Source of the DNA: Rhodothermaeota bacterium MED-G12
GTDB taxonomy: Bacteria > Bacteroidota > Rhodothermia > Balneolales > Balneolaceae
DNA: 40,358 nt
Direction of reading: 5' to 3'
NCBI GenBank assembly: GCA_002457365.1
Contig: NTKP01000008.1
Coordinates: 1 to 40,358, forward strand
Part shown: positions 26,625 through 34,889 of the stretch, one piece after another
Position numbering within the stretch: the first letter of the stretch is position 1
Layout of the letters: each line of letters starts with the position of its first letter
Program-made: the position numbers and the translations under genes
Notes under the pieces: model-generated
Databases searched by the model: none
The model's input: only the letters and a program-made list of their open reading frames with translations
Told to the model about the DNA's origin: nothing

Positions 26625-27578
26625 CTAATATACTTCCTCAAAGGTCCTTTCGGATGGTTTGACCTGAGTTTTTAGCTCTTCCCAAGTCCATTCCACTGGA
26701 TCTTTATCCGCTAAATCACCTCGCAGGCTCAAGTAATCTAAGAAACCTTGCTTTGCTAATTGTTCGTAAATGCCGGTTTGCATTCCCTTCATACCACATA
26801 AGTAGACTAGGGTGTTATTCGCACCTAAAATAGGCGCTAGAAGCTCAGAATAATCTTCTATGGCTGTTTGAACGTATTTTTTCGACCCATTTTCACGTCG
26901 ATCTTCTCGAGAAATCATGGTGAGATAATGGACATTAGGATGCGCATCGTCTAAGCCTTCGAAATATTCTTTATAAAGCAGATCCGTACGGTATGGACAT
27001 CCAAATACCAACACAATTTGTCCTTTATGCCCTGCTTCCATTAACTCCATGATCATACCTCTGAAGGGAGCCACACCCGTGCCTGTTGCAAAAAAAACAA
27101 AATTAAATTCTTGTGCATTTTTTGGTAACAAATAACGCTTTCCACTAGGCCCCGTAATCTGAAGAGAGTCCCCAGGCTTCAAATTGGACAAATAATTCGA
27201 GCAAACCCCGGTATAAAAAACACCGTCTACCTCCTCATTTGCTCTCTTGACTGTGGTTGAAACGAGGTGAGCTTGACCTTGCTCGCCTTTTGATGGCGAA
27301 GAAACCGAATACAACCTTAGTTTATGTGGTTTACCTTTTTCGTTTTCTCCGGGCGGTAGTATACCTATAGACTGCCCTGATCTAAATACTCCCTCTAGGC
27401 CTGAACCTGAAAGATCAATAGTGATATGGCGAATAACGTTAGGGCTAGAATCGTCCGTACAAATACTATTCTCAGCAATGGTCGCCGTGGTTGGGTTTTT
27501 GGGGGTAAAAAGATTAATCTCTACTTCGGGTAGGATAATTTCTGACTCAGCATTGCCTAGTGTTGTGTTGTCTGACAT
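26625..27578 (-). CDS. Plant-type ferredoxin--NADP+ reductase
   Basis: FAD enzyme exchanging electrons between ferredoxin or flavodoxin and NADP(H). It has the FAD motif R88-L-Y-S-V-S-S, the NADP pyrophosphate loop GTGVAPF (166-172), the 2'-phosphate-binding I-S-R-E (222-225) with Y-V-Q (235-237), C261-G-M-K-G-M and a terminal Tyr317 stacking on the flavin. These are features of the plastid/cyanobacterial FNR class rather than the FpR or thioredoxin-reductase-like FNRs. The first ~35 residues are an extra segment. In a non-photosynthetic cell it would run towards reduced ferredoxin for biosynthesis, or oxidative-stress defence; that is inference. No ferredoxin gene lies beside it. Confidence 0.85.
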   Translation of the reverse strand: MSDNTTLGNAESEIILPEVEINLFTPKNPTTATIAENSICTDDSSPNVIRHITIDLSGSGLEGVFRSGQSIGILPPGENEKGKPHKLRLYSVSSPSKGEQGQAHLVSTTVKRANEEVDGVFYTGVCSNYLSNLKPGDSLQITGPSGKRYLLPKNAQEFNFVFFATGTGVAPFRGMIMELMEAGHKGQIVLVFGCPYRTDLLYKEYFEGLDDAHPNVHYLTMISREDRRENGSKKYVQTAIEDYSELLAPILGANNTLVYLCGMKGMQTGIYEQLAKQGFLDYLSLRGDLADKDPVEWTWEELKTQVKPSERTFEEVY

Positions 27579-27643
27579 AATATTGTCTGAAATAGTAACT
27601 TCGATGTTTATGAGTATTGAATAAAATAAGGTAAATTTTAGGT

Positions 27644-28873
27644 ATGAGTTTAAAAAAAATTGCTATTGTTGGAGCTGGAATAACTGGACTGACGACGGCA
27701 ATTCTTCTTCGTTTGTCTGGATACAACGTAGAAGTATTTTCTCGTGAACACCCCGTAATTGATCATAAGAACCCGTTTTTTGCCAGTTCCTTCCCCGCAG
27801 CTTCTATTCTTCCACATTCCTTTAAAAGCCCTATTTCAAAAAAACTTTTCCTAAGCTCAACCCTGTTTTATCATCAGTTATTTGAGCATAATTTCCCAGG
27901 TATTCATCGCCAAATTCACTACGAAGTATTTTCTGAAGTACTCCAGAGTAATCCCACCTATTTACCGTGGCTGCCAGGCTATACTGAGATACCTGTGACT
28001 GGGCGTTATTTCATTCCACATCTTCCCAATAATCCTCTATCAAGAGCGTGGAAATCCTCCATGTTTTTCGTTGACTGGCCTATTTACTGGAAGGCCTTAC
28101 TAAGTACGTTTGACGCACTTGAAATTCCTCTAGCGATCGAGACGATTGACTTATCGCAGATAGATTCTCGGTTCGCCTCCAGTGAGTATTCCTTAGCGAT
28201 ACTGGCTAGTGGTTCCGGTTTCGAAGAAATACATAATAAACCCCTTAGCTTACTTAAAGGTCACTTAATAGAAATTTCAAATGGACCAACACTGCGTAAT
28301 CCAGACGGCGAGCTATTCTCATATAATTACACCCCGCCAGCTAAGGTGTACAGCACGCTGAATGGGAAAGCCCAAGATATATACAGTTACCCACGAAGCG
28401 ACTCGATGATTCTTGGTGGAAGTCGAATTGCTGGTCATTTGATCGAGGGGGAATGGATAGGTGATGACCTGCTCACTGGCTACAATTTTATAGAAAGCAT
28501 ACTAGACTGGCCATTTGCTGCTATTTTTGAACTTAACAAAATTCTTATTGAACATAGCACAAATGCGACTATAGATGCTTTCCAAATTAAGTCCCAGTTA
28601 CTTGGATACCGTTACTTAGGACCTAATTCATCGCTTTGTTTTAAAGTGGATTCCTCTAAGGATCTACCTCATGTACATGCTTATGGATTAGGTGGGGCCG
28701 GGGTTACGCTTTCATGGGGTTTAGCAAATGAGATAGTAACAAAGACAAATGAACTATTGGGAAAACCACAAATCTACCGTACCCATACCCTCTCACCGTC
28801 CATACCACATAACAGTAGCTTTGAGAAACCTGAAATGATTGCTAGCTACTTAGCTAAGCTTAACTCTCTGTAA
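27644..28873 (+). CDS. FAD-dependent oxidoreductase of the D-amino acid oxidase (DAO) family
   Basis: 409-residue flavoprotein. The FAD-binding motif is at the N-terminus: KKIAIVGAGITGLTTAILL (4-22). FFASSFPAASILPH follows, as in D-amino acid or D-aspartate oxidases where the flavin sits over a short loop. Later come LSLLKGHLIEI, YSYPRSDSMILGGSRIAG, and the C-terminal HVHAYGLGGAGVTLSWGLA, which closes the FAD site. This order fits the eukaryote-like DAAO/DASPO group. The oxidised amine or amino acid is unknown. It is divergent from the FNR gene over 65 bases. There is no predicted signal peptide, so it is cytoplasmic. Confidence 0.85.
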   Translation: MSLKKIAIVGAGITGLTTAILLRLSGYNVEVFSREHPVIDHKNPFFASSFPAASILPHSFKSPISKKLFLSSTLFYHQLFEHNFPGIHRQIHYEVFSEVLQSNPTYLPWLPGYTEIPVTGRYFIPHLPNNPLSRAWKSSMFFVDWPIYWKALLSTFDALEIPLAIETIDLSQIDSRFASSEYSLAILASGSGFEEIHNKPLSLLKGHLIEISNGPTLRNPDGELFSYNYTPPAKVYSTLNGKAQDIYSYPRSDSMILGGSRIAGHLIEGEWIGDDLLTGYNFIESILDWPFAAIFELNKILIEHSTNATIDAFQIKSQLLGYRYLGPNSSLCFKVDSSKDLPHVHAYGLGGAGVTLSWGLANEIVTKTNELLGKPQIYRTHTLSPSIPHNSSFEKPEMIASYLAKLNSL

Positions 28874-28943
28874 ACAGATTGAAAGGCGTCTAGTGGTGAA
28901 CGCTAAATGATGACGTTATGAATATCCGACTAGGGCTTTATCA

Positions 28944-29381
28944 TTAAATTTTGCAGAGCAATTTCGCACGGTAGTTAATCCAGTGACCAGTGATAAGAAG
29001 TAAACTCCCAATAAGAGTAACGCCAGCCTCACCGTACTCGCCAAGGTTACTGTTAAAAAACCAAGCTAGAAATATAATGAGCGTACCAGAGATCAAATAA
29101 AAACTTACCCACCTATTGGCATGGAGTCGTTTAAGGGATAATACTACGGTTGGCGCAATTGCTAATAAGAATACTAAATGAGTAAATTCATGTACATGCT
29201 CTAAGGCAGGCCATAATGGTATTAATGAGACGAAAACTGGGACCAACAAACAATGTATTGCGCAGACCGACGACAGCCCCATACCGAGTCTATCCCAAAA
29301 ATCTTGTTTTTGTACCCTCTCAACAGATGAGGGCTTATCGATTGACGAATCCATCGTCACTTGCGATGTTTCTTCTACCAT
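28944..29381 (-). CDS. MerC-domain membrane protein
   Basis: 145 residues, four predicted membrane segments (about 30-52, 60-80, 90-110, 115-135). The first carries S-V-C-A-I-H-C-L-L-V-P, the paired-cysteine motif of the MerC family of mercury/heavy-metal membrane proteins. A short Ser-rich cytoplasmic N-terminus precedes it. No merA, merR or merP is nearby, so a mercury-resistance role is doubtful; most such chromosomal MerC-domain proteins in Bacteroidota are uncharacterised. Its ATG begins immediately after the stop of the Bax-inhibitor gene (TAA|ATG), indicating coupled translation. Confidence 0.85.
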   Translation of the reverse strand: MVEETSQVTMDSSIDKPSSVERVQKQDFWDRLGMGLSSVCAIHCLLVPVFVSLIPLWPALEHVHEFTHLVFLLAIAPTVVLSLKRLHANRWVSFYLISGTLIIFLAWFFNSNLGEYGEAGVTLIGSLLLITGHWINYRAKLLCKI

Positions 29382-30080
29382 TTATCGCCTGTTACCCAAA
29401 ATTCTGAGCATAAAAATGAACATGTTTATAAAATCTAAATACAAAGTAAGTGCCCCTAAAATAGCCACTTTCCTGCCCTCTTCTGATTCCACAATCACTT
29501 GAGCGGCAATTTGCTTAATTTTTTGGGTATCGTAGGCTGTGAGCCCAACAAAGACAAGGACACCTATATAATTAATGAGCCAATAGAGTCCCGAACTCTG
29601 TAAATAGATATTAACAACGCTTGCTAAAATAAGCCCAATCAGGGCCATAAAAAGGAGGTTTCCCCAGCTTGAAAGGTCTTGCTTGGTGGTATAGCCGTAT
29701 ACACTCATTGCCCCAAACATACCCGCGGTTATGAAAAATGTGGAAGCAACAGAAGCCCCAGTATAGGCTATTAATAGCACAGAAAGTGTCATTCCATTGA
29801 GTACTGAGTACAAAAGAAATAATCCTATTGCCATATTAGATGACATTCTTTGAATGCCTGATGAAATCCAAAATACTAAGGCTAGTTCAGCTAGAATTAA
29901 CCCAATAAACCCAAAAGAAGAGCTGAATATTAGTTCTAACAAAAACTCAGATTGGGTGGTGCGATAGGCTACAAAGCCCGTCAGAGTTAAAGCAAAAGTC
30001 ATCCACAAATAGACCTTTTGCATAAAATCAGCTTCGACTGTTGGTATACTTTCTATATAAGTTCTTGACTGCATATCCAT
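29382..30080 (-). CDS. Bax inhibitor-1/YccA family membrane protein
   Basis: 232 residues with about seven hydrophobic segments, a TMBIM (BI-1/YccA) family protein. The conserved text is the YLWMTFALTLTGFVAY start (25-40), the YTTKQDLSSWGNLLF stretch, LVFVGLTAYDTQKIK with the conserved Asp near the last segments, and LYLDFINMFIFMLRILG at the end. Bacterial homologues interact with FtsH (YccA) or act as pH-dependent calcium leak channels (BsYetJ). It is directly followed by the MerC-like gene with no spacing, so the two are probably made together. It lies in the inner membrane. Confidence 0.93.
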   Translation of the reverse strand: MDMQSRTYIESIPTVEADFMQKVYLWMTFALTLTGFVAYRTTQSEFLLELIFSSSFGFIGLILAELALVFWISSGIQRMSSNMAIGLFLLYSVLNGMTLSVLLIAYTGASVASTFFITAGMFGAMSVYGYTTKQDLSSWGNLLFMALIGLILASVVNIYLQSSGLYWLINYIGVLVFVGLTAYDTQKIKQIAAQVIVESEEGRKVAILGALTLYLDFINMFIFMLRILGNRR

Positions 30081-30192
30081 AACAAAAGATTTATAAGATT
30101 GAATTTAATAGAATATGCCCTGATAGGGTTTCTTAGTAAATATACGCAAAGACTCATCTTCTTCGCTAAAAAATGTTATAACAACTCAGGAA

Positions 30193-32952
30193 TTACACTC
30201 CAAACCAATAGCTAAGCTTTATTAGAAAAATATTAATGGGCTTATGATCGAACATATCACCAAAATCCCTAGAAATATCCATTAGTCCATTTCCCATAAC
30301 ACCATCCCTTTGTTGTTGCCAAACAAAGAATAACGTAGACCCTGGGCTATATTCCCAGCGAAAGACTGCATTACCTTGGAGGGCTGTGTAGGTGAAATCA
30401 GGTCTATAAAATCTAAAGGATGTGGGTTCTTCATCCCCAAAACTAACCTCGTACAAGCCTGCTCCCAAATCGTTTAGCTCTCCCTCATCTACACCATAAA
30501 AGTCAAAGTCAAAGGTTCTTTCTTGTTTCAATTCACCAAAGCCAGAGAAACGCGCCGACTGCACATACGGCCTTATATAGGTTTCTAAGGTCATTCTTGG
30601 CGAAAATGTCCAATTCAGGCGGATGTTAGCGGATAAGTTTGAACTTTTGTTTGTAGCAAAAATATATCGATACCCGTAGGTCTGGTCAGCATCAGGGTCT
30701 ATCGCTCTCCTAGCGATCGTAGCAACATATTGATCTTGATATGTTTGTTTGACGTATTCTGGTCCAATAATCAATCTTATTCTTGAATTGATTATCCAAT
30801 TCAAATCAATTGAGAAAGTATCATCACTTTTTTTATCCAAATCTCGTAAAAAAAAATGTGTGTATCCTACACTTAAATCTCTAGACGAATTAGTGTTTAT
30901 TTCATTGTATACATAAAGACTATTTACAGGTTTAACCAAAGGTCCACCTCGAGTTAATCGATCATCAAATCGATTAAGACTAAGTTGTGTTTCTTTTATC
31001 CAAACTAATTGATTATTGAACATTCTATATGATCCAAATTTCCAATTTTGTAAACCAATAACTCCGTCGAAATTCCAACCAACCATGTATTGATTCCACA
31101 TTATTAAATAGCGCCCAATTCTTGGATTTACCTCCTTATATCTAACATCGAAGGATAAAATTTTATAATCCGATCTATTTTGAAAACCTATATCATTAGT
31201 TTCATAACCAGGTGTTACTAGTGAATAAGTTAATGATCCCGTCCAGTGCTCCCCCGATGCTTTTTTAAGACTCCATTCCCCAGCAAAACCATCTAAATAG
31301 GAAATGGAATTATCCACCGCAAAGGATTCTGCATCTACACGCTGGTAATATCTGATCGGAGATTGTTGTATAGTAGAAATAAAGGATTTATCACCATTTA
31401 CTCTACTATATGAAACTACCCCACTAGCAATCCATTGCCTATTTTTCCAAGAATGTTCCCAATCCGAACCCACTAAATAATATGAATTTGCCATATACTG
31501 CTCAAAATAAGTTTCTTCTACAGAACGATTTACACTACTTACATATCCTCCAACTATTGTATTCCCTTCGTTAAAATCTTTCTTCACTCTTGATACAAAA
31601 TAATTAGCAAAGGGTTCAATTGGATATACCCCTTTCAACTGATCGGAGCCATTTTGTAGTCGCACCGTATAGGCTGCCTCCTCTCCTCTAGTTACCGCAT
31701 CTAAAACTCCAATAGACCAACCATTCCGTGTTTTACCACTTAGCTTCACAGCACCTGCAATTCGAGTTTGATTAGGCCTGTCTTGATACACCTGATCGAT
31801 TTCATCATTTTGGTAAATAGAATAGCTGTAATATGCATTATAGGCGCTTATTGAACCTGAAGGGGGGCGCCCTATTCTCCTCGAATAAAAAGTAATAGGG
31901 TTGCCTGGAGTGAAATCAGTCTGTGTTTGACCAAAACGAAAGATATCGCTACCCTCCAAAAAAAATGGCCTACGCTCAGGAAAATAAACCTCAAATGCTG
32001 ACAGATTAATAGTAGCAGGATCAGCTTCAACTTGCCCAAAATCAGGATTTATAGTAGCCGTCAGAGTAAGATCGGATGTGATACCATACTTAATTTCCCC
32101 ACCAAAACTCTGGCTAACATTGTTAACATCGTAATACGGATCACCACTCACTCTCTGTTCTTTTATATTTGTAACAGATGCATAAGGTGTTACCTCTAAT
32201 CGACTAAACTCCTTAAGGTTATATATTCCATTTAGTGTGCCAAACCTAGATACCATCCCGCCCTCAGAACGTGAAACAGGTGCCCAAAAATTGATTTCAG
32301 AGTTTCGAGCTATGCGGCGTTGAAAGTTTATCCCCCACAGCTGGTTCACTTTTTTTGCATCATACCTGATTTGAGATAGAGGTATTTTCATTTCTACTGA
32401 CCAACCATTTGATAGTATGACTGCTTCTGCTTCCCATACCGCATCCCAAAGAATATCTTCCTGAGTGTCATCGTAATACAAAACGTCTTTTTGTACACCG
32501 CGAGGATTAACCGCAAAAGTAAAGGCCGTCCTTTTATCATTGTAACTATCAATGTTTATATAAATCCAATCTGAGGAAAAGGAACCATCCCTTCTAAATA
32601 TAGGGGCTACAATAGAGTCCGGATTCTGCTCATAGGCCATAACACCAACCCATAGATATTGATCATCATAAGCTACTGAAACCTCTGTAGGCTGAGTAGG
32701 AACTCCTCCATCTACTGGTGTGTACTGAATAAAATCTGTAGCCTTATCGCTTGACATCCAAATTTGCTCATCTAGCAAGCCATCTAATGCAATGGTACTG
32801 GTTTCGCTCAATCGAGTTGCGTTTAATGTAGACTGGCCGAACACTGCCACAGTGGATATGAAAAGCATCGCACAAACTATGGTAGTGAAAGGTTTACTTA
32901 TAAATGATCTATGATTTCGTCGGCGTTTCTGTCCATTATTCAATAAAAACAT
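30193..32952 (-). CDS. DUF5916 outer-membrane protein with CBM9-like domain
   Basis: 919 residues. A signal peptide (hydrophobic 22-38 after a basic stretch) is followed by a CBM9-like/DOMON-type beta domain at about 45-215: IALDGLLDEQIW, VSVAYDDQYLWVGVMAYE, GWSVEMKIPLSQIRY. From about 230 to the end it is a DUF5916 beta-barrel: FFLEGSDIFRFGQ, FYSRRIGR, and long runs of alternating aromatic strands ending in F-G-V. The family is frequent in Bacteroidota-like outer membranes and its function is not known; the CBM9 part suggests carbohydrate contact. It is divergent from a GH16 glycosidase gene, which fits that idea but does not prove it. Confidence 0.9.
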   Translation of the reverse strand: MFLLNNGQKRRRNHRSFISKPFTTIVCAMLFISTVAVFGQSTLNATRLSETSTIALDGLLDEQIWMSSDKATDFIQYTPVDGGVPTQPTEVSVAYDDQYLWVGVMAYEQNPDSIVAPIFRRDGSFSSDWIYINIDSYNDKRTAFTFAVNPRGVQKDVLYYDDTQEDILWDAVWEAEAVILSNGWSVEMKIPLSQIRYDAKKVNQLWGINFQRRIARNSEINFWAPVSRSEGGMVSRFGTLNGIYNLKEFSRLEVTPYASVTNIKEQRVSGDPYYDVNNVSQSFGGEIKYGITSDLTLTATINPDFGQVEADPATINLSAFEVYFPERRPFFLEGSDIFRFGQTQTDFTPGNPITFYSRRIGRPPSGSISAYNAYYSYSIYQNDEIDQVYQDRPNQTRIAGAVKLSGKTRNGWSIGVLDAVTRGEEAAYTVRLQNGSDQLKGVYPIEPFANYFVSRVKKDFNEGNTIVGGYVSSVNRSVEETYFEQYMANSYYLVGSDWEHSWKNRQWIASGVVSYSRVNGDKSFISTIQQSPIRYYQRVDAESFAVDNSISYLDGFAGEWSLKKASGEHWTGSLTYSLVTPGYETNDIGFQNRSDYKILSFDVRYKEVNPRIGRYLIMWNQYMVGWNFDGVIGLQNWKFGSYRMFNNQLVWIKETQLSLNRFDDRLTRGGPLVKPVNSLYVYNEINTNSSRDLSVGYTHFFLRDLDKKSDDTFSIDLNWIINSRIRLIIGPEYVKQTYQDQYVATIARRAIDPDADQTYGYRYIFATNKSSNLSANIRLNWTFSPRMTLETYIRPYVQSARFSGFGELKQERTFDFDFYGVDEGELNDLGAGLYEVSFGDEEPTSFRFYRPDFTYTALQGNAVFRWEYSPGSTLFFVWQQQRDGVMGNGLMDISRDFGDMFDHKPINIFLIKLSYWFGV

Positions 32953-33104
32953 TATAGGGAAAGTAGTTAGATTATTTTATAAGATGAGTTGCTCATATGT
33001 ACGTTCTGAACAAACGATTGTTTCAGATTAAGACATAAAAATTAACCTTAATCATTGCTGATTTAAGCTTCCCTCATTGATAAGGAGTCCATTTACATTA
33101 TTTT

Positions 33105-33226
33105 GTTACATTATAAATTTATTTAGACTAATATCAGTCTTGTGAAATATGGATACGTTACATGATTACTGTAACCATAACCTTGGTAACTCTACATAAA
33201 AATTCTCTTTTATCACAAACCGTTAC
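33105..33226. promoter_or_regulatory. Cluster of GTTAC/GTAAC motifs upstream of the GH16 gene
   Basis: GTTAC occurs at 33105, 33157 and 33222 and its complement GTAAC at 33171 and 33186, five copies in about 120 bases. GTTACA (33157-33162) and TGTAAC (33170-33175) form an inverted repeat with a 7-base centre. The spacing suits a multi-site regulator upstream of the 33250 start. The regulator is not known and no regulator gene is beside it. Confidence 0.35.
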
Positions 33227-33249
33227 TCCCATTAGGCTGTTTTACGATT

Positions 33250-34074
33250 ATGAAAAAAATTTCACCACTTCTTTTCCTCGGTATTCTTATAAGCACTATT
33301 CATTGTACTCCAAAAACAGAAGAGGACGGAACAAGATTAGACAAGCTAATTTGGTCAGATGAATTTGAAGGGGACTTTATTGATACCACCAAATGGAAGT
33401 TTGAAACTGGCGATCATGGATGGGGCAATAACGAATGGCAAGATTATCAGCCACAAGGCTCTGATAATGTGGAAATAAAGGATGGCACGCTTCGAATAAC
33501 TGCGAGAAAAAATGGGCCCGGGCAACGGGTAGGTGATTACACCTCCGCTCGTATCAATAGCCGGGAATCTTTTTTGTACGGAAGAATCGAAATTCGAGCC
33601 AAAATGCCCGAATATAAAGGACCTGGTATTTGGCCTGCACTATGGATGCTCGGTGAGAATATTGGGGAGCTTGGATGGCCTCTTTGTGGAGAAATCGACT
33701 TAATGGAATACATAAGTTCCAGCCCTAATTCTGTTCTAATGACTATTCACTCTCAGGCCAATAATCATATGAACGGCACTCAACTAAGCTCAGGATTCGT
33801 GCCCCTTCCAAATATTGAGGAGGAGTTCAATATTTTTGGACTTCTTTGGGAAGAGGAGCGTCTCGTATTCTATGTAAATGGCCCAGAACAAGTTTTATTA
33901 ACTATCAACAGGCCAGAAGAGTACAACCAAGAAAATTGGCCCTTTGATAAACCTCACTACTTCTTAATGAACATTGCAGTAGGTGGAAATTTAGGCGGAT
34001 TGGACGGGGTAGATGACTCCATATTTCCTGCTACCATGGAAATTGATTATGTTCGAGTATACGCCTTAGACTAA
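33250..34074 (+). CDS. Glycoside hydrolase family 16 (beta-glucanase, laminarinase-like), exported
   Basis: Breaks beta-glucan chains outside the cytoplasm. The signal segment (about 5-18) ends at C19 in S-T-I-H-C, probably a lipoprotein anchor although His before Cys is unusual. The single GH16 domain starts LIWSDEFEGDFIDTTKW (33-49). The catalytic motif is G-E148-I-D150-L-M-E153, nucleophile and acid/base, preceded by GPGIWPALWMLG. PHYFLMNIAVGGNLGG and IDYVRVYA close the fold. The lack of the extra beta-bulge of kappa-carrageenases and the E-I-D-L-M-E form point to endo-1,3-beta-glucanase on laminarin-like glucans. 274 residues, no carbohydrate-binding module. It converges on a small Smr gene. 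Confidence 0.9.
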   Translation: MKKISPLLFLGILISTIHCTPKTEEDGTRLDKLIWSDEFEGDFIDTTKWKFETGDHGWGNNEWQDYQPQGSDNVEIKDGTLRITARKNGPGQRVGDYTSARINSRESFLYGRIEIRAKMPEYKGPGIWPALWMLGENIGELGWPLCGEIDLMEYISSSPNSVLMTIHSQANNHMNGTQLSSGFVPLPNIEEEFNIFGLLWEEERLVFYVNGPEQVLLTINRPEEYNQENWPFDKPHYFLMNIAVGGNLGGLDGVDDSIFPATMEIDYVRVYALD

Positions 34075-34082
34075 CACTAAAA

Positions 34083-34097
34083 TGACAACTATTGTCA
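34083..34097. terminator. Hairpin between convergent genes
   Basis: TGACAA-CTA-TTGTCA, a perfect 6-bp stem with a 3-base loop, just after the GH16 stop and before the Smr gene stop on the other strand. No T tract follows. Function is inferred from position. Confidence 0.4.
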
Positions 34098-34102
34098 AGG
34101 AC

Positions 34103-34384
34103 TTACAAAGCCGGTGTCAGGTGTACAATTGTAGCTCCCCATGAAGACCGATCTTTGGCCATTTCGAATGAAATCACTCGTGGGTCTCGTTCTAATATAG
34201 CATGGACTCCCCTTCTTAATACACCTTTACCCTTCCCGTGTATTATTCGTATTTCTACTATATTTCTGTTAATACACTCGGTGATATATTCAGGAATTAG
34301 GCTGTTTATCTCGTTGGGTTTAAACGCATGCAAATCCAACATTCCATTTATTGGGTATTCTTGAACTTCATACTTATCTGACAT
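34103..34384 (-). CDS. Small stand-alone Smr domain protein
   Basis: 93 residues made almost wholly of a Smr domain, as found at the end of MutS2. The core motifs are L-D-L-H-A-F (16-21), R-I-I-H-G-K-G-K-G-V-L-R (46-57) and the C-terminal GATIVHL. Smr domains are nicking or RNA-cutting endonucleases; here only the domain is present, without MutS2 or PPR repeats. The LDLH and HGKG histidines needed for activity are retained. It lies 11 bases downstream of the Dabb gene on the same strand, with which it is probably co-transcribed. The role in the cell is not known. Confidence 0.88.
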   Translation of the reverse strand: MSDKYEVQEYPINGMLDLHAFKPNEINSLIPEYITECINRNIVEIRIIHGKGKGVLRRGVHAILERDPRVISFEMAKDRSSWGATIVHLTPAL

Positions 34385-34395
34385 AGCAATAATAT

Positions 34396-34701
34396 TTACG
34401 AAATAGCGTCAACCACTCTTCGCTCGATAACAATATTTTTGGCGAATGAAAGTACTTTTTGATGTTCTGGATGATTGGCGTAGCGCTTTAAGGCTTCTTT
34501 GTCTGCATGCATAGACAACAAGCAGAGATCGCAGACTTGCTCCCCTTCCCCTTCGGCATTCACAAATACCTGTAGATGATCAATATCAGAAATTAGCTCC
34601 GGCAACCGCTCTAATTGATCCTTAAATTCTTGAATTAATTGACTTTTTGGAACTCCTTGAAAGTCCTCTTTAATTTTCCAAAGGACGATATGTTGTAGCA
34701 T
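34396..34701 (-). CDS. Dabb (stress-responsive alpha/beta barrel) domain protein
   Basis: 101 residues with the Dabb start MLQHIVLWKIKEDF, a central DIDHLQVFVNAEGEGEQVCDLCLLS beta stretch and the NHPEHQKVLSFAKNIVIERRVVDA end, where N-H-P-x-H is the family mark. Such small ferredoxin-like dimers are common and mostly uncharacterised; plant members are stress-induced. It precedes the Smr gene by 11 bases and is divergent from folE over 188 bases. No enzymatic residues can be assigned. Confidence 0.88.
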   Translation of the reverse strand: MLQHIVLWKIKEDFQGVPKSQLIQEFKDQLERLPELISDIDHLQVFVNAEGEGEQVCDLCLLSMHADKEALKRYANHPEHQKVLSFAKNIVIERRVVDAIS

Positions 34702-34889
34702 GTAGTATTTATTAGGTGAGTTTATATGATTGCATTAAACAGGGTCTAAACTAAATTCACCCATTATTGAGCTAGTGAAGACCAAAGAAGCTGGTTATTT
34801 TCGAAACGAATTTCACTAAATAAACGTATCTTTGCTAATCAATGCATTCTTAGTGTTTGCACTTAAATTACTGAAATTCTCCAACTATT

